Notes: generated from the sequence alone by a model not told the origin. DNA of 64,000 bases from Erwinia_E haradaeae_G (GCF_900698955.1 NZ_LR217720.1:806001-870000), one strand, 5' to 3'. Counted from the first letter of the stretch, positions 9,818 to 19,862 are shown. A program made the numbers and translations.

Positions 9818-10297
9818 ATGAATACTGAAAAAACTCGAGATATACATAATAACATGAATTCCACAGGGGAACGCCTGCGCAATGCCCGTGAAAATCTAGG
9901 TCTAACTCAGAAAAACATTGCTGATCGTCTCTGTCTAAAAATATCTATAATTCGCGATATCGAAGAAGATAACTTGCCTACCTCACTAGCATCTACCTTC
10001 CTTCGAGGTTATATTCGCTCATATGCTCGTTTAGTGCGAATTCCAGAAAAAGAATTAAGATCAATGTTGGCTCAAAACACACCGATCACCGATCCACAAG
10101 TGGCCATTATGAAAAGTTATTCATTGGGTAAAAATAAAAATAAAAAAGATAACCTTTTATTTATTTTTACCTGGTTTATACTATTATTTTTAATTGGATT
10201 AACTGTCATGTGGTGGTGGCAAAATAGTATAACAGATCAAAGTAATGTAGTATTAGTACATGATCCATACACGGCAGTCAAAACACACAAGCATTAA
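9818..10297 (+). CDS. rodZ: RodZ, cytoskeletal protein, truncated form
   Basis: RodZ links the MreB cytoskeleton to the cell-wall elongation machinery. This product has 159 residues against 337 in E. coli. Residues 15-85 form the cytoplasmic helix-turn-helix domain that binds MreB (GERLRNARENLGLTQ, LASTFLRGYIRSYARL). They are followed by a basic stretch and one membrane segment at about 112-131. After that only about 28 residues remain, so the proline/threonine-rich periplasmic linker and C-terminal domain are absent. The stop is clean. The MreB-binding part is considered the essential portion in E. coli, so this may be a functional minimal RodZ. Confidence 0.93.
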   Translation: MNTEKTRDIHNNMNSTGERLRNARENLGLTQKNIADRLCLKISIIRDIEEDNLPTSLASTFLRGYIRSYARLVRIPEKELRSMLAQNTPITDPQVAIMKSYSLGKNKNKKDNLLFIFTWFILLFLIGLTVMWWWQNSITDQSNVVLVHDPYTAVKTHKH

Positions 10298-10961
10298 TAG
10301 TTATGGTAATCACAGTACCTGGACATAATGTATCATATATCTTTTATACTCTGACGAGTGATATGTACATCCTCTAACGAAGAAAAATAAAATATTTTCA
10401 TTCATGGATACCATAGTAAATAATGTAATGTACTCATACTATGCCTAAATATTACAAATATAAAAAAAGAGAAAAAGTGAAATTTTATAGCTCAATGTCT
10501 GTAAAGACATAATTATTTTTGATTATTAAAAGTAAAAGCACTTCTTCTGCTAGAACGCACTCAGACAATGATACTATCAAATGCTATTCGCTTATAACTT
10601 CAATACAACATACATATATTGCGCGCATATTCTGAATGAAGTAGATTATGCATAAAAATTTATTACACATTAAGTAGAGTTTTTGATACCTGACAGTACT
10701 TTATTGTCATAAAACTATAATTACAATACAAACGAAAAATTATATATGATATTATATGTTAATAGAAAAATCGAGCTTAGATATACGCGTTATCCTATTT
10801 ATGTTACTTGCAGCCACAACCAATCTATATTGAGCGTGCTAATAGCGCAATCACTACCACTAAAGTGACATAATATATATTTAAGTCAAAAACTGTACCC
10901 ATCTAACCTCAAGAACCATATCATACATTTATATCGAGTAATAAGTTACTGTGGAGAAAAT
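10298..10961. other. Spacer between rodZ and ispG
   Basis: In E. coli rodZ and ispG are almost contiguous. This 660-base gap probably covers the ground of the missing RodZ periplasmic domain, but I cannot read any frame resembling it. No RNA gene is seen. Confidence 0.5.
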
Positions 10962-12074
10962 ATGTATCATATAGAACCTATTACCCGTCGCCAATCGACA
11001 CGTATTTATGTTGGAAAGGTTCCTGTAGGTAACGATGCGCCTATTACTGTTCAATCTATGACTAATACTGCTACCACTGATGTTGCAGCAACTGTCACGC
11101 AAATAAAAGACCTAGAGCGTCTTGGTGTTGATATTGTACGAGTATCAGTACCTACTATGGAAGCCGCAGAAGCTATCCGTTTGATCAAAAAACAAGTTCA
11201 AGTCCCCATAGTTGCAGATATTCACTTTGACTATCGTATTGCTATCAGGGTGGCTGAGTATGGGGTGGACTGCCTACGTATTAATCCAGGTAATATTGGC
11301 AATCAATCTCGTATTCGTGCAGTTGTGGATTGCGCACGACATCATAATATTCCCATTCGCATTGGGATCAACGGTGGATCACTAGAAAAAAATATACAAG
11401 AAAAATATCCAGAACCCAACCCACAAGCATTGCTAGAATCAGCTTTACGCCATATTGACCACTTAGACAAACTGAACTTTGATGCTTTTAAAGTCAGTGT
11501 TAAAGCATCTGATATTTTTATTGCCATAGAATCCTATCGTCTCATCGCACAACAGATTAGGCAACCGCTGCATCTCGGTGTTACAGAAGCCGGAAATGCA
11601 CGCGCTGGAGCAGTAAAATCAGCCATTGCGATTGGTTTACTACTATTAGAAGGCATTGGTGATACATTACGCGTTTCTCTAGCAGCTCATCCAATTGAAG
11701 AAGTAAAGGTTGGTTTTGACATTCTTCATGCATTACGTATTCGATCAAGGGGCGTTAATTTTATTGCTTGCCCAACATGTTCACGTCAAGAATTTGATGT
11801 CATCGGTACAGTCAACGCATTAGAGGAACGACTAGAGGATGTAATGACGCCGATGAATGTTGCCATAATGGGATGCATGGTTAATGGACCAGGTGAAGCT
11901 AAGATTGCAGATCTTGCTGTTACAGGCAGAAAGAAGAGTAGTGGTGTATATGAAGATGGTATTCAATTACCGGATCGTCTAGATAATAATCTGATTATTG
12001 ATCAGCTGGAGGCTCGTATTCGTACTAAAATCAAGACTCTAGAGGGACCTCCTTGTATTAATATCAAAAAATAA
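10962..12074 (+). CDS. ispG: 4-hydroxy-3-methylbut-2-enyl diphosphate synthase (IspG)
   Basis: [4Fe-4S] enzyme of the methylerythritol phosphate isoprenoid pathway that converts MEcPP to HMBPP. It is 370 aa (E. coli 372). The cluster ligands are at the expected positions: Cys270 and Cys273 in ACPTCSRQ, Cys305 in GCMVNGPGE and Glu312. Residues 1-250 form the TIM-barrel substrate domain. It sits upstream of hisS, as in enterobacteria. The ATG follows GTGGAGAAAAT, an acceptable ribosome-binding site. Confidence 0.97.
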   Translation: MYHIEPITRRQSTRIYVGKVPVGNDAPITVQSMTNTATTDVAATVTQIKDLERLGVDIVRVSVPTMEAAEAIRLIKKQVQVPIVADIHFDYRIAIRVAEYGVDCLRINPGNIGNQSRIRAVVDCARHHNIPIRIGINGGSLEKNIQEKYPEPNPQALLESALRHIDHLDKLNFDAFKVSVKASDIFIAIESYRLIAQQIRQPLHLGVTEAGNARAGAVKSAIAIGLLLLEGIGDTLRVSLAAHPIEEVKVGFDILHALRIRSRGVNFIACPTCSRQEFDVIGTVNALEERLEDVMTPMNVAIMGCMVNGPGEAKIADLAVTGRKKSSGVYEDGIQLPDRLDNNLIIDQLEARIRTKIKTLEGPPCINIKK

Positions 12075-12225
12075 AAACACGGCTAAAAACAATATTTTCT
12101 GCTTTCTTGATGTCCAAGTATAGTAACAGCACTAAAAGGTATGATTTTTATATTGTATGCTAACCAACTATGTGCTCTCATTGAGCCTAAATTTCAGACC
12201 ATTTGATCGCAAGAGAAGATATATA

Positions 12226-13512
12226 GTGACGAAAACTATCCAAGCTATTCGTGGTATGAATGATTATCTACCATCAGATACCTCTGTCTATCAATATGTG
12301 GAAAACAGGATAAAAAAAGTATTATTAAGCTATGGTTTTAGTGAAATTCGCCTCCCTGTGATCGAACCAACAATCTTATTTACACATGCGATAGGTGACA
12401 TCACTGACGTTGTTGAAAAAGAAATGTACACCTTTAATGATCGTCGTGGGAAAAGCGTCACTCTACGCCCAGAAGGCACCGCAGGCTGTGTACGCGCAGG
12501 TATCTCGAATGGACTACTATATAACCAAGAACAACGTCTATGGTATATGGGCCCTATGTTCCGCTATGAGCGGCCGCAAAAAGGCCGCTATAGACAATTT
12601 TACCAAATTGGTGCTGAAATATTTGGTTTACAGGGTCCAGATATTGATGCAGACTTAATCATGATGACTGCTAGATTCTGGAAAATATTAGGTATTTCCG
12701 ACTGTATACACTTAGAATTAAACTCTATTGGATCACTAGAATCACGAAAACATTACAACCATGCTATCATAAGGCTTCTGGAAAAAAATGTACAAGTATT
12801 GGATGAAGACTGTAAACGTCGTATGTATTCTAATCCACTGAGAGTGTTGGATACTAAAAATCCTGCTATACAAGCATTGTTGGATAATATTCCACCCATC
12901 AAGAACTATTTGGATGATGAATCATACGAACACTTCAACAAACTATGTCGATTATTAGATATAACTGGTATTTCGTATCATGTCAATCAACGTTTAGTAC
13001 GAGGTCTCGACTACTATAATAACACAGTTTTTGAGTGGGTTACTAACAGTCTTGGTGCTCAAGGTACAATCTGTGCTGGTGGACGATATGACTGCTTAGT
13101 CAAACTATTAGGTGGACGGCATACTCCCGCTATTGGGTTTGCAATTGGCCTAGAACGCCTAGTTCTTTTAGTTCAAAAGACATTTCCAGAAATAACAAAA
13201 CCTCAAAGCATCGATCTCTATTTGATTGCTGTCGGTAAAGGCACGGAACATGCCATGCTACTTCTCTCTGAAAATCTACGGAATGAACTGCCAGAATTAA
13301 AAATAATACAAAATTTTGGCGGTGGAAATTTTCGTAAACAATTTTCTCGGGCGCATAAATATGGAGCACGTTTTGTACTTATACTTGGGGAATCTGAAAT
13401 TGCCCACCATCATTGTATTATTAAGAATTTATGTAATGGCAAACAGCAAATAGTACCACTATCTCAAGCATCTTATATCATTCGTTTACTATTAAATATC
13501 TCAAAAAAATAA
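12226..13512 (+). CDS. hisS: Histidyl-tRNA synthetase
   Basis: Class II aminoacyl-tRNA synthetase charging tRNA-His. I chose the GTG at 12226 because it aligns with E. coli MAKNIQAIRGMNDYLP and follows AAGAGAAGA by about six bases; an in-frame ATG lies 69 bases upstream. This gives 428 aa against 424. Motif 2 (FRYERPQKGRYRQF), the histidine-specific signature LVRGLDYYN and motif 3 (GFAIGLERL) are intact. In the GGRYDGL stretch the second Gly is Cys. The C-terminal anticodon-binding domain is complete. The downstream genes yfgM, bamB and der of enterobacteria are missing. Confidence 0.97.
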   Translation: MTKTIQAIRGMNDYLPSDTSVYQYVENRIKKVLLSYGFSEIRLPVIEPTILFTHAIGDITDVVEKEMYTFNDRRGKSVTLRPEGTAGCVRAGISNGLLYNQEQRLWYMGPMFRYERPQKGRYRQFYQIGAEIFGLQGPDIDADLIMMTARFWKILGISDCIHLELNSIGSLESRKHYNHAIIRLLEKNVQVLDEDCKRRMYSNPLRVLDTKNPAIQALLDNIPPIKNYLDDESYEHFNKLCRLLDITGISYHVNQRLVRGLDYYNNTVFEWVTNSLGAQGTICAGGRYDCLVKLLGGRHTPAIGFAIGLERLVLLVQKTFPEITKPQSIDLYLIAVGKGTEHAMLLLSENLRNELPELKIIQNFGGGNFRKQFSRAHKYGARFVLILGESEIAHHHCIIKNLCNGKQQIVPLSQASYIIRLLLNISKK

Positions 13513-15465
13513 AATATTCACTACACCCCTATGGCACAATTTGGCTAAAAAATCAAATGATAGAACCAATATGACTCATATGCCGTATGACCAAAAATAG
13601 CAGCGACTATAAGAAGGTATGACAATCATAAGTCCTTGGTCCTAGATTTTTTAAAAATCTTTATAGGATATATTTCGCATAATAGTCACAACGATAGTAA
13701 ATATATTCTATATATAGTGACATCATCCTGAGTGTGGATTTAATAAGATATAAATATTCCAATAAAAGATCAAAGATTGCTTGTTTAGCCATAAATATAA
13801 AAAAGAACGTAAGATAATTACATGTAGTCTTGAGCAATATATCTCAATATTCTTCTGTATGTCTTGATTCACTACTCTATCTCATAGAGGAGATGCATAT
13901 CATGCGTTATTTTAAAAGTAATTAAGATACTAGGGAAAAAGTAGAAGAACATGCTTATATGATAAATACTTATACAACAAGTAACAAAGAGGCGCGGACT
14001 CAATTATAATATTTAATTATCTGTTTCAATAACTGTATCATATAACTCACTACTTCTACGAAGATACATCATCATAAATTGCCGTAATAGAAAATATTCT
14101 ATCTCGATACATCATACAGATATATATGTTATGTACATATACTAATATCCTTTAGTATTAACTTAAATAAAAATAAAGGATCAACTAATAATTGATAGAC
14201 TATAATAGCAGAATTATGAGAATAAATATCATATAAACGAACACGTCTTTTTATAAAATCGTGATAGATAGAGAGATAGCGCCTGCCTAAAAAGTAAACA
14301 CTTAGAGATAAAAAACTTTATCATACCTTTTACAATAGACGGTATTAAAACAGTTAATGCGCTATTTTCTATAAACGACAATAATCAATCAATAGACACC
14401 TTACCGATTCCTCTCAACAGGAATCGTTATCTAATCTTTTCGTCATCTTTTATATGATACTTCAGTAATAGATTTGTTGTTTCTCACCATAAACATCCTG
14501 CACTTATCAATAGGTGCATATTGTCATGTAGCATATTCAGTATTTTTCTAACAAGGAGAACGAATGTATATTTTACATATAATCATTGATTGACTGACAT
14601 ATCATCACTTCTTCTATCAACGTGAAAATATACTATGATTTATTCACTATATCTATACTAGATATATTTATCTCTATGCAAATATATAAATTTATGAAAA
14701 ATATCATCACTGATGAAGCTATGATATTATAGAGTGTAAGTCTTGATCATAGTACACTAACTTAGTGCACTACTCCTTCGTAATTTTAATAGAAACACAT
14801 ATCTTGATGAAAATGTCAATATAATATACATGCTGAAAATATTGTCAGACAATCACATAATTACTAAACTTATTTATCATTGCACTCTTGTTTCTGCGTA
14901 AATATAAGGACAATCAATACATGCAGTCAATATGCTTACATTTCCGTAACGTCATTGTTTCTACTATCTATTGATAGACCATTTGATTTATGATAGGTTA
15001 AAAAACTAATAAACATTTAGTAACAGGATGGAAACTCAATAAATTTTCTTCCATAACAACCCAAAAGTATAATGTGTTATACTCATATACTTAGCATCAG
15101 AAGATTACAATCTAATATAATTAAGAAAATTTTACACCTGATCCATAAAAGCATCTAATAAATATTATGCATATGCTATATGTCTTATGCTGAAGCGCGC
15201 TGAGCGCAATAGATGAAAAGTGCAATGATATGTGCATCCTGATCATCTCTGATACAAAGAAATTCCTATTCAGTACAGACTGCGTGGATCGCACACATCC
15301 ACTATAATCTACAATCTTTATGCTGGCTTAAAATAAAAGATATAAATGAAAAATACAATATCAAAATACAGGAGTCTCATATAGTATACAAAAGAACATT
15401 AGATATCATAAGATTATTATCTATTCGCAACTTTCACTTCAAACAACAAAAGAGGAGAGGAATTT
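13513..15465. other. 1.95-kb gene desert
   Basis: No frame with convincing protein character, tRNA or terminator was found. It joins two blocks that are distant in E. coli, hisS and rpmF. The yceD gene normally just upstream of rpmF is missing, and I cannot identify a remnant. The last 15 bases hold the strong AGAGGAGAGG ribosome-binding site of rpmF. Confidence 0.55.
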
Positions 15466-15636
15466 ATGGCTGTACAACAAAACAAACCAACACGCTCGAA
15501 ACGAGGCATGCGTCGCTCTCATGATTCTCTCAGAACACCAAAACTTTCTATAGATAAAATATCTAGCGAAACACATCGTCGACACCATATTACCGCGGAT
15601 GGCTACTACTGTGGAAAAAAAATGGTCTTAAATTAA
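15466..15636 (+). CDS. rpmF: 50S ribosomal protein L32
   Basis: Small ribosomal protein of the large subunit. It has 56 residues (E. coli 57), beginning MAVQQNKPTRSKRGMRRSHD and containing HHITADGYY, both diagnostic for L32. The C-terminal tail reads CGKKMVLN instead of RGRKVIAK. An unusually strong AGAGGAGAGG lies five bases upstream of the ATG. It heads the rpmF-plsX-fabHDG-acpP cluster, as in enterobacteria, without yceD in front. Confidence 0.96.
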   Translation: MAVQQNKPTRSKRGMRRSHDSLRTPKLSIDKISSETHRRHHITADGYYCGKKMVLN

Positions 15637-15658
15637 TTCTACTCGCTCCCGAGTTATT

Positions 15659-16696
15659 TTGAATCATTTAACTTTAGCAATAGATGCAATGGGTGGAGAT
15701 TTTGGTCCTTGTATTACAGTGCCTGCATCATTACAAGCTCTTTCATCGAATCCACACCTACGTATTCTTCTAGTAGGCGACCCTAATCTCATTTTGTTAT
15801 CACTTTCTAATACAGATGCAATATTACAGAAGCGTTTGAAAATTATTGGTGTTAAGTCTAACGTACATAACAATAATCAATATGTACCCATATTACGCAG
15901 AAAACATAGTAGCTCTATGCGAAAAGCACTAGAACAAGTTCAAGAAGGTAAAGCATGTGCATGTGTTAGTGCTGGTAATACACGTGAAATGGTAGGATTA
16001 GCAAAGTTATTATTAAAACCACTTAGCGGTGTGGAACGCCCCGCATTAATGACCATGTTACCAAATCAAAAAAAAGGAAAAACTATCGTTCTCGATATAG
16101 GAGCTAACATTCATGCAGATACTAATTTATTAGTGCAGTTTGCAATCATGGGTTCCGTTGCAGCCCAAGATATTCTTGGTATTAGATATCCACGTGTAGC
16201 TCTAATCAATATAGGTACAGAAGTCAACAAAGGATTCAAATCAATTAGAGAAGCTGCAGAGATACTACAACACTCCACATCAATTAATTTTATTGGATAT
16301 CTTGAAGCTAATGAAATTCTGAGTGGTAATACAGATGTATTAATTTGTGATGGTTTTGTGGGAAATATTATGTTAAAAACTATGGAAGGTATACTAAAAA
16401 TGTTTCTATCAACATCAAAACTACCAAGAACCGAAAAAGAAAAAACATGGAAACAGCGTTTACTAACGCGTGGGCTTCATAAATATTTAGTAAAACAATT
16501 CTCTTATCTTCATCCCGACCAGTATAATGGCGCCTGCCTGCTAGGTTTTCACAATACAGTAATAAAAAGCCATGGTTCCGCGAACCAACGCGCATTCATA
16601 GCGGCCATTCAACAAGCAGAGCAGGTCGTTCGTCAGGAAGCCCCTGAAAGAATTTCTGCGTGTTTGAAAGCTGTATTATTACCAAAGAGTGACTGA
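15659..16696 (+). CDS. plsX: Phosphate acyltransferase PlsX
   Basis: Makes acyl-phosphate from acyl-ACP, linking fatty-acid to phospholipid synthesis. It has 345 residues (E. coli 356), starting at a TTG with MNHLTLAIDAMGGDFGP against MTRLTLALDVMGGDFGP. Conserved stretches include ACVSAGNT, KGKTIVLDIGAN, VLICDGFVGN and DQYNGACLLG. The C-terminal tail is about ten residues shorter. It lies 22 bases after rpmF and 6 bases before fabH, so the genes are probably co-transcribed. Confidence 0.96.
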   Translation: MNHLTLAIDAMGGDFGPCITVPASLQALSSNPHLRILLVGDPNLILLSLSNTDAILQKRLKIIGVKSNVHNNNQYVPILRRKHSSSMRKALEQVQEGKACACVSAGNTREMVGLAKLLLKPLSGVERPALMTMLPNQKKGKTIVLDIGANIHADTNLLVQFAIMGSVAAQDILGIRYPRVALINIGTEVNKGFKSIREAAEILQHSTSINFIGYLEANEILSGNTDVLICDGFVGNIMLKTMEGILKMFLSTSKLPRTEKEKTWKQRLLTRGLHKYLVKQFSYLHPDQYNGACLLGFHNTVIKSHGSANQRAFIAAIQQAEQVVRQEAPERISACLKAVLLPKSD

Positions 16697-16702
16697 GCGT
16701 AC

Positions 16703-17656
16703 ATGTATACAAAGATTATCGGTACAGGCAGTTATTTGCCAAAACAAATACGGACCAATGCAGACCTTGAAAAAATGGTAGATACATCAGACGAGTGGAT
16801 CAAAGCTCGTACTGGTATCTGTGAAAGACGCATCGCATGTCTTAATGAAAATGTAGCCACTATGGGTTTTCAAGCTGCTAGTCGCGCATTAGAGATGTCT
16901 GGAATTAAAAATAATGATATTAATTTAATTATTGTGGCGACTACATCCTCCAGCCATGCTTTTCCTAGCTCAGCTTGTATGATCCAAAAAATGCTAGAGA
17001 TTAATGATGCAGCATCTTTTGATCTAGCAGCAGCCTGTTCTGGTTTCACTTATGCATTAAGTGTAGCTGATCAGTATGTTAAAAACAATGCAGTAAAATA
17101 TGCACTCGTCATTGGTGCTGACGTCTTATCTCGCATGTTAGATCCACACGATCGTAGCACACTTATTTTGTTCGGAGATGGCGCTGGTGCTGTAGTGCTA
17201 GGATCGAGCACAGAAGAAGGTATTATCTCTACGCATCTTCATGCAGATGGCACATATGGCCCTTTATTAACTTTAGCTAATTCCAATCCTCAATATCTAA
17301 AAAATCCTGGTTATATTAACATGGCTGGATATGAAGTTTTTAAAGTAGCTGTTACTAAACTAGCGAACATCGTGACAGAAACGTTACAAATGAATAACCT
17401 TGTTTGTTCTGATATCGACTGGCTAATACCGCATCAAGCGAATCTACGCATTATTAACGCCACTGCCTGTAAGCTGGGGTTAGATATGGATAAAGTTATT
17501 ATCACTCTTCATCGTCATGGTAATACCTCTGCAGCCTCTGTTCCATCTGCACTAGATGAGGCGGTGCGAGATCAGCGTATTCAACGTGGTCAACTATTGC
17601 TACTTGAAGCATTTGGTAGTGGATTTACCTGGGGTTCCGCTTTAATACGATTCTAG
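16703..17656 (+). CDS. fabH: 3-oxoacyl-ACP synthase III (FabH)
   Basis: Starts fatty-acid synthesis by condensing acetyl-CoA with malonyl-ACP. It has 317 aa, the same as E. coli FabH. The catalytic residues stand at the E. coli positions: Cys112 (LAAACSGF), His244 (IPHQAN) and Asn274 (HGNTSAAS). It lies 6 bases after plsX and 30 bases before fabD, inside the conserved cluster. Confidence 0.98.
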   Translation: MYTKIIGTGSYLPKQIRTNADLEKMVDTSDEWIKARTGICERRIACLNENVATMGFQAASRALEMSGIKNNDINLIIVATTSSSHAFPSSACMIQKMLEINDAASFDLAAACSGFTYALSVADQYVKNNAVKYALVIGADVLSRMLDPHDRSTLILFGDGAGAVVLGSSTEEGIISTHLHADGTYGPLLTLANSNPQYLKNPGYINMAGYEVFKVAVTKLANIVTETLQMNNLVCSDIDWLIPHQANLRIINATACKLGLDMDKVIITLHRHGNTSAASVPSALDEAVRDQRIQRGQLLLLEAFGSGFTWGSALIRF

Positions 17657-17686
17657 TTATTAAATATCATAATTAATAGGACAATC

Positions 17687-18635
17687 ATGATAAAATTAGC
17701 AATAGTCTTTCCAGGACAGGGCTCGCAGTCTATAGGAATGCTAGCACACTTAGCAGAAGAAAACGATATAGTCGAAAGCACCTTTGATGAAGCCTCAGAA
17801 GTATTAGGATATAACCTATGGCATTTAGTACAAAAAGGTTCTTCGGAAAAATTAAATCAAACATGGCACGCTCAGCCAGCTATACTAGCAGCTTCCGTAT
17901 CTATTTTTCGTATTTGGCAAAAAAACAGTAAAAATATGCCAACAGTATTAGCTGGACATAGCTTAGGTGAATATAGTGCTTTGGTGTGTGCAAAAGTTCT
18001 ATCATTTTCTGACGCAATAAAACTCGTAGATTTGCGTGGAAAACTGATGCAAGAGGCCGTACCCTGAAAACGAAGGTGCTATGCAAGTCATATTGGGTCT
18101 AGATGTTGCAGTGATAGAAAAAGCATGTAAAGAATCTGCACATGGTCAGATTGTATCTCCTGTAATTTTTAACGCACCCAATCAAATAGTTATCGCTGGG
18201 CATAAAGCCGCTGTCGAACGTACCAGTATGGCTTGTAAAACCGCTGGGGCTAAATGCACACTGAGACTACCGATTAGTATACCATCTCACTGTACTCTTA
18301 TGAGATCTGCGGCAGCTAAACTAGAGATTACACTCAAAACAATACAGTTCAACACTCCAATATACCCAGTAGTTAATAACGTTGACGTCATGATTGAAAC
18401 ATCATTGAGTGCAATACGTAGTGCTCTAATCCGTCAAATGTATCAACCAGTACGCTGGGAAGAAAGTATCCAGTGTATCGCAGAGCAGGGAATTAACTTA
18501 TTACTAGAGATGGGCCCAGGGAAAACTCTACAAGGTCTAACAAAACGTATTGTGTCTACTCTAAAATCAGTATCAATAAATGATCCAGATACTCTAGCTA
18601 CAGCGTTAAAACAGTCACAAGGATACATACTATGA
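17687..18635 (+). CDS. fabD: Malonyl-CoA:ACP transacylase FabD, split by a +1 frameshift
   Basis: Loads malonyl groups from CoA onto ACP. Frame one (17687-18067) encodes residues 1-126 with GQGSQS, nucleophile Ser92 (AGHSLGEYS) and Arg117, and ends at TGA in GTA CCC TGA. The next frame continues the FabD sequence at once (ENEGAM, then VILGLD) and runs from about 18066 to 18635 with His201 (IPSHC) and EMGPGKTL. A one-base shift would give about 315 residues (E. coli 309), and nothing else is damaged. Options are programmed +1 frameshifting, two-piece expression (an ATG at 18081 follows AAGG by four bases), early loss, or a sequencing error. The break falls near the join of the hydrolase-like and ferredoxin-like subdomains. 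The end overlaps fabG by four bases. Confidence 0.9.
18051..18067 (+). other. Candidate +1 recoding site in fabD
   Basis: The order is AAGAGG (18051-18056), five bases, then CCC TGA at 18062-18067. A purine-rich ribosome-binding-like element followed by a slippery sense codon and an in-frame TGA recalls the prfB autoregulatory site (AGGGGG, three bases, CTT TGA). Spacing here is two bases longer, and AAGAGG also encodes conserved FabD residues (QE), so its presence alone is weak proof. Confidence 0.4.
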
Positions 18636-19366
18636 ATTTCGAAGGTAAGATTGCAATGGTGACGGGTGCTAGCCGAGGTATTGGGCGTGCTATTACAGAA
18701 ACTTTAGTGGCACACGGAGCTAAAGTACTAGGTACTGCAACTACTCAAAATGGTGTAGATGCTATTAGTAAATACTTAGGCGAACATGGTAATGGCTTAC
18801 TATTGAATGTCACGATTACATCTTCTATTGAAGGAGTTTTAGAAAAAATTCGCAATGATTTTGGAGAGGTAGATATATTAGTAAACAATGCAGGTATTAC
18901 ACGTGATAACCTACTGATGCGTATGCAAAATGATGAATGGTATGATGTACTAAATACGAATTTAACCTCTGTATTCCGTTTATCTAAAGCAGTAGTGCGT
19001 GCAATGATGAAAAAACGAACAGGACGAATTATTACTATTGGTTCTATAGTTGGCACTATGGGTAATATTGGTCAAACTAATTATGCGGCAACAAAAGCTG
19101 GTTTAATTGGTTTTAGCAAGGCATTGGCACGAGAAATAGCCTCTCGTGGTATCACTGTTAATGTTGTCTCTCCCGGTTTTGTTGATACTGACATGACGCG
19201 TTCTCTTACCCCTAAGAAACGAGCTGATGTAATAGATAAGATTCCTATAGGTCGATTTGGGACAGTACAAGATATTGCTAATGCCGTTGCATTTTTAGCA
19301 TCCGATGAAGCTGCCTATATTACTGGCGAAACACTACACGTTAATGGTGGAATGTTAATGGTCTAA
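18632..19366 (+). CDS. fabG: 3-oxoacyl-ACP reductase FabG
   Basis: NADPH-dependent short-chain dehydrogenase reducing 3-oxoacyl-ACP in fatty-acid elongation. It has 244 residues, as in E. coli. The cofactor motif TGASRGIG is at 11-18, NNAG at 85-88, and the catalytic Ser138, Tyr151 and Lys155 are all present. Its ATG overlaps the end of fabD (ATGA), so its translation probably depends on ribosomes completing fabD. That matters if the fabD frame ends early. Confidence 0.98.
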   Translation: MNFEGKIAMVTGASRGIGRAITETLVAHGAKVLGTATTQNGVDAISKYLGEHGNGLLLNVTITSSIEGVLEKIRNDFGEVDILVNNAGITRDNLLMRMQNDEWYDVLNTNLTSVFRLSKAVVRAMMKKRTGRIITIGSIVGTMGNIGQTNYAATKAGLIGFSKALAREIASRGITVNVVSPGFVDTDMTRSLTPKKRADVIDKIPIGRFGTVQDIANAVAFLASDEAAYITGETLHVNGGMLMV

Positions 19367-19509
19367 AATCACACTCTTACTCACATACAATGTACGAAAA
19401 TAAAATAAAATTTTTCCTGAACTCACCGAAATTTAGTTGCATCTTTTTTAACATTTTATACACTACAAAAACCATCGCATAAGCGAGTTTTGATAGGAAA
19501 TGGAACTAT

Positions 19510-19740
19510 ATGAGCACTATAGAAGAACGCGTTAAGAAAATTATTAGCGAGCAACTCGGAGTAAAAGAAGAAGAAGTTATTAATATTGCCTCTTTTGTAG
19601 AAGATCTGGGTGCAGATTCTCTAGACACAGTCGAACTTGTAATGGCTTTGGAGGAAGAGTTTGATACTGAGATCCCTGATGAAGAAGCTGAAAAAATTAC
19701 TACTGTGCAAGCTGCTATTGATTATATTAATTCACGCTAA
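19510..19740 (+). CDS. acpP: Acyl carrier protein
   Basis: Carrier of growing acyl chains, attached through 4'-phosphopantetheine. It has 76 residues (E. coli 78) and is almost identical over its length. The modified serine is Ser37 in GADSLDTVEL. The acidic helix II is unchanged and the last residues read INSR. The gene follows fabG by 143 bases and closes the cluster. A strong terminator follows, and fabF, normally next, is absent. Confidence 0.98.
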   Translation: MSTIEERVKKIISEQLGVKEEEVINIASFVEDLGADSLDTVELVMALEEEFDTEIPDEEAEKITTVQAAIDYINSR

Positions 19741-19766
19741 AAATCTCTAATTTATATCAGAGACCC

Positions 19767-19800
19767 CTCAGGCGATTACCTTTTTACCGCCTGAGTTTTT
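19767..19800 (+). terminator. Rho-independent terminator after acpP
   Basis: CTCAGGCG (19767-19774) pairs with CGCCTGAG (19788-19795), followed by five T residues. The 8-bp GC-rich stem stands out in this AT-rich DNA. It lies 26 bases after the acpP stop codon. Confidence 0.9.
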
Positions 19801-19862
19801 ACTCACAATATTTTTATAAAAACTTTGGTGTAATCAGTATAATTTCGATACTTGATACTTAC

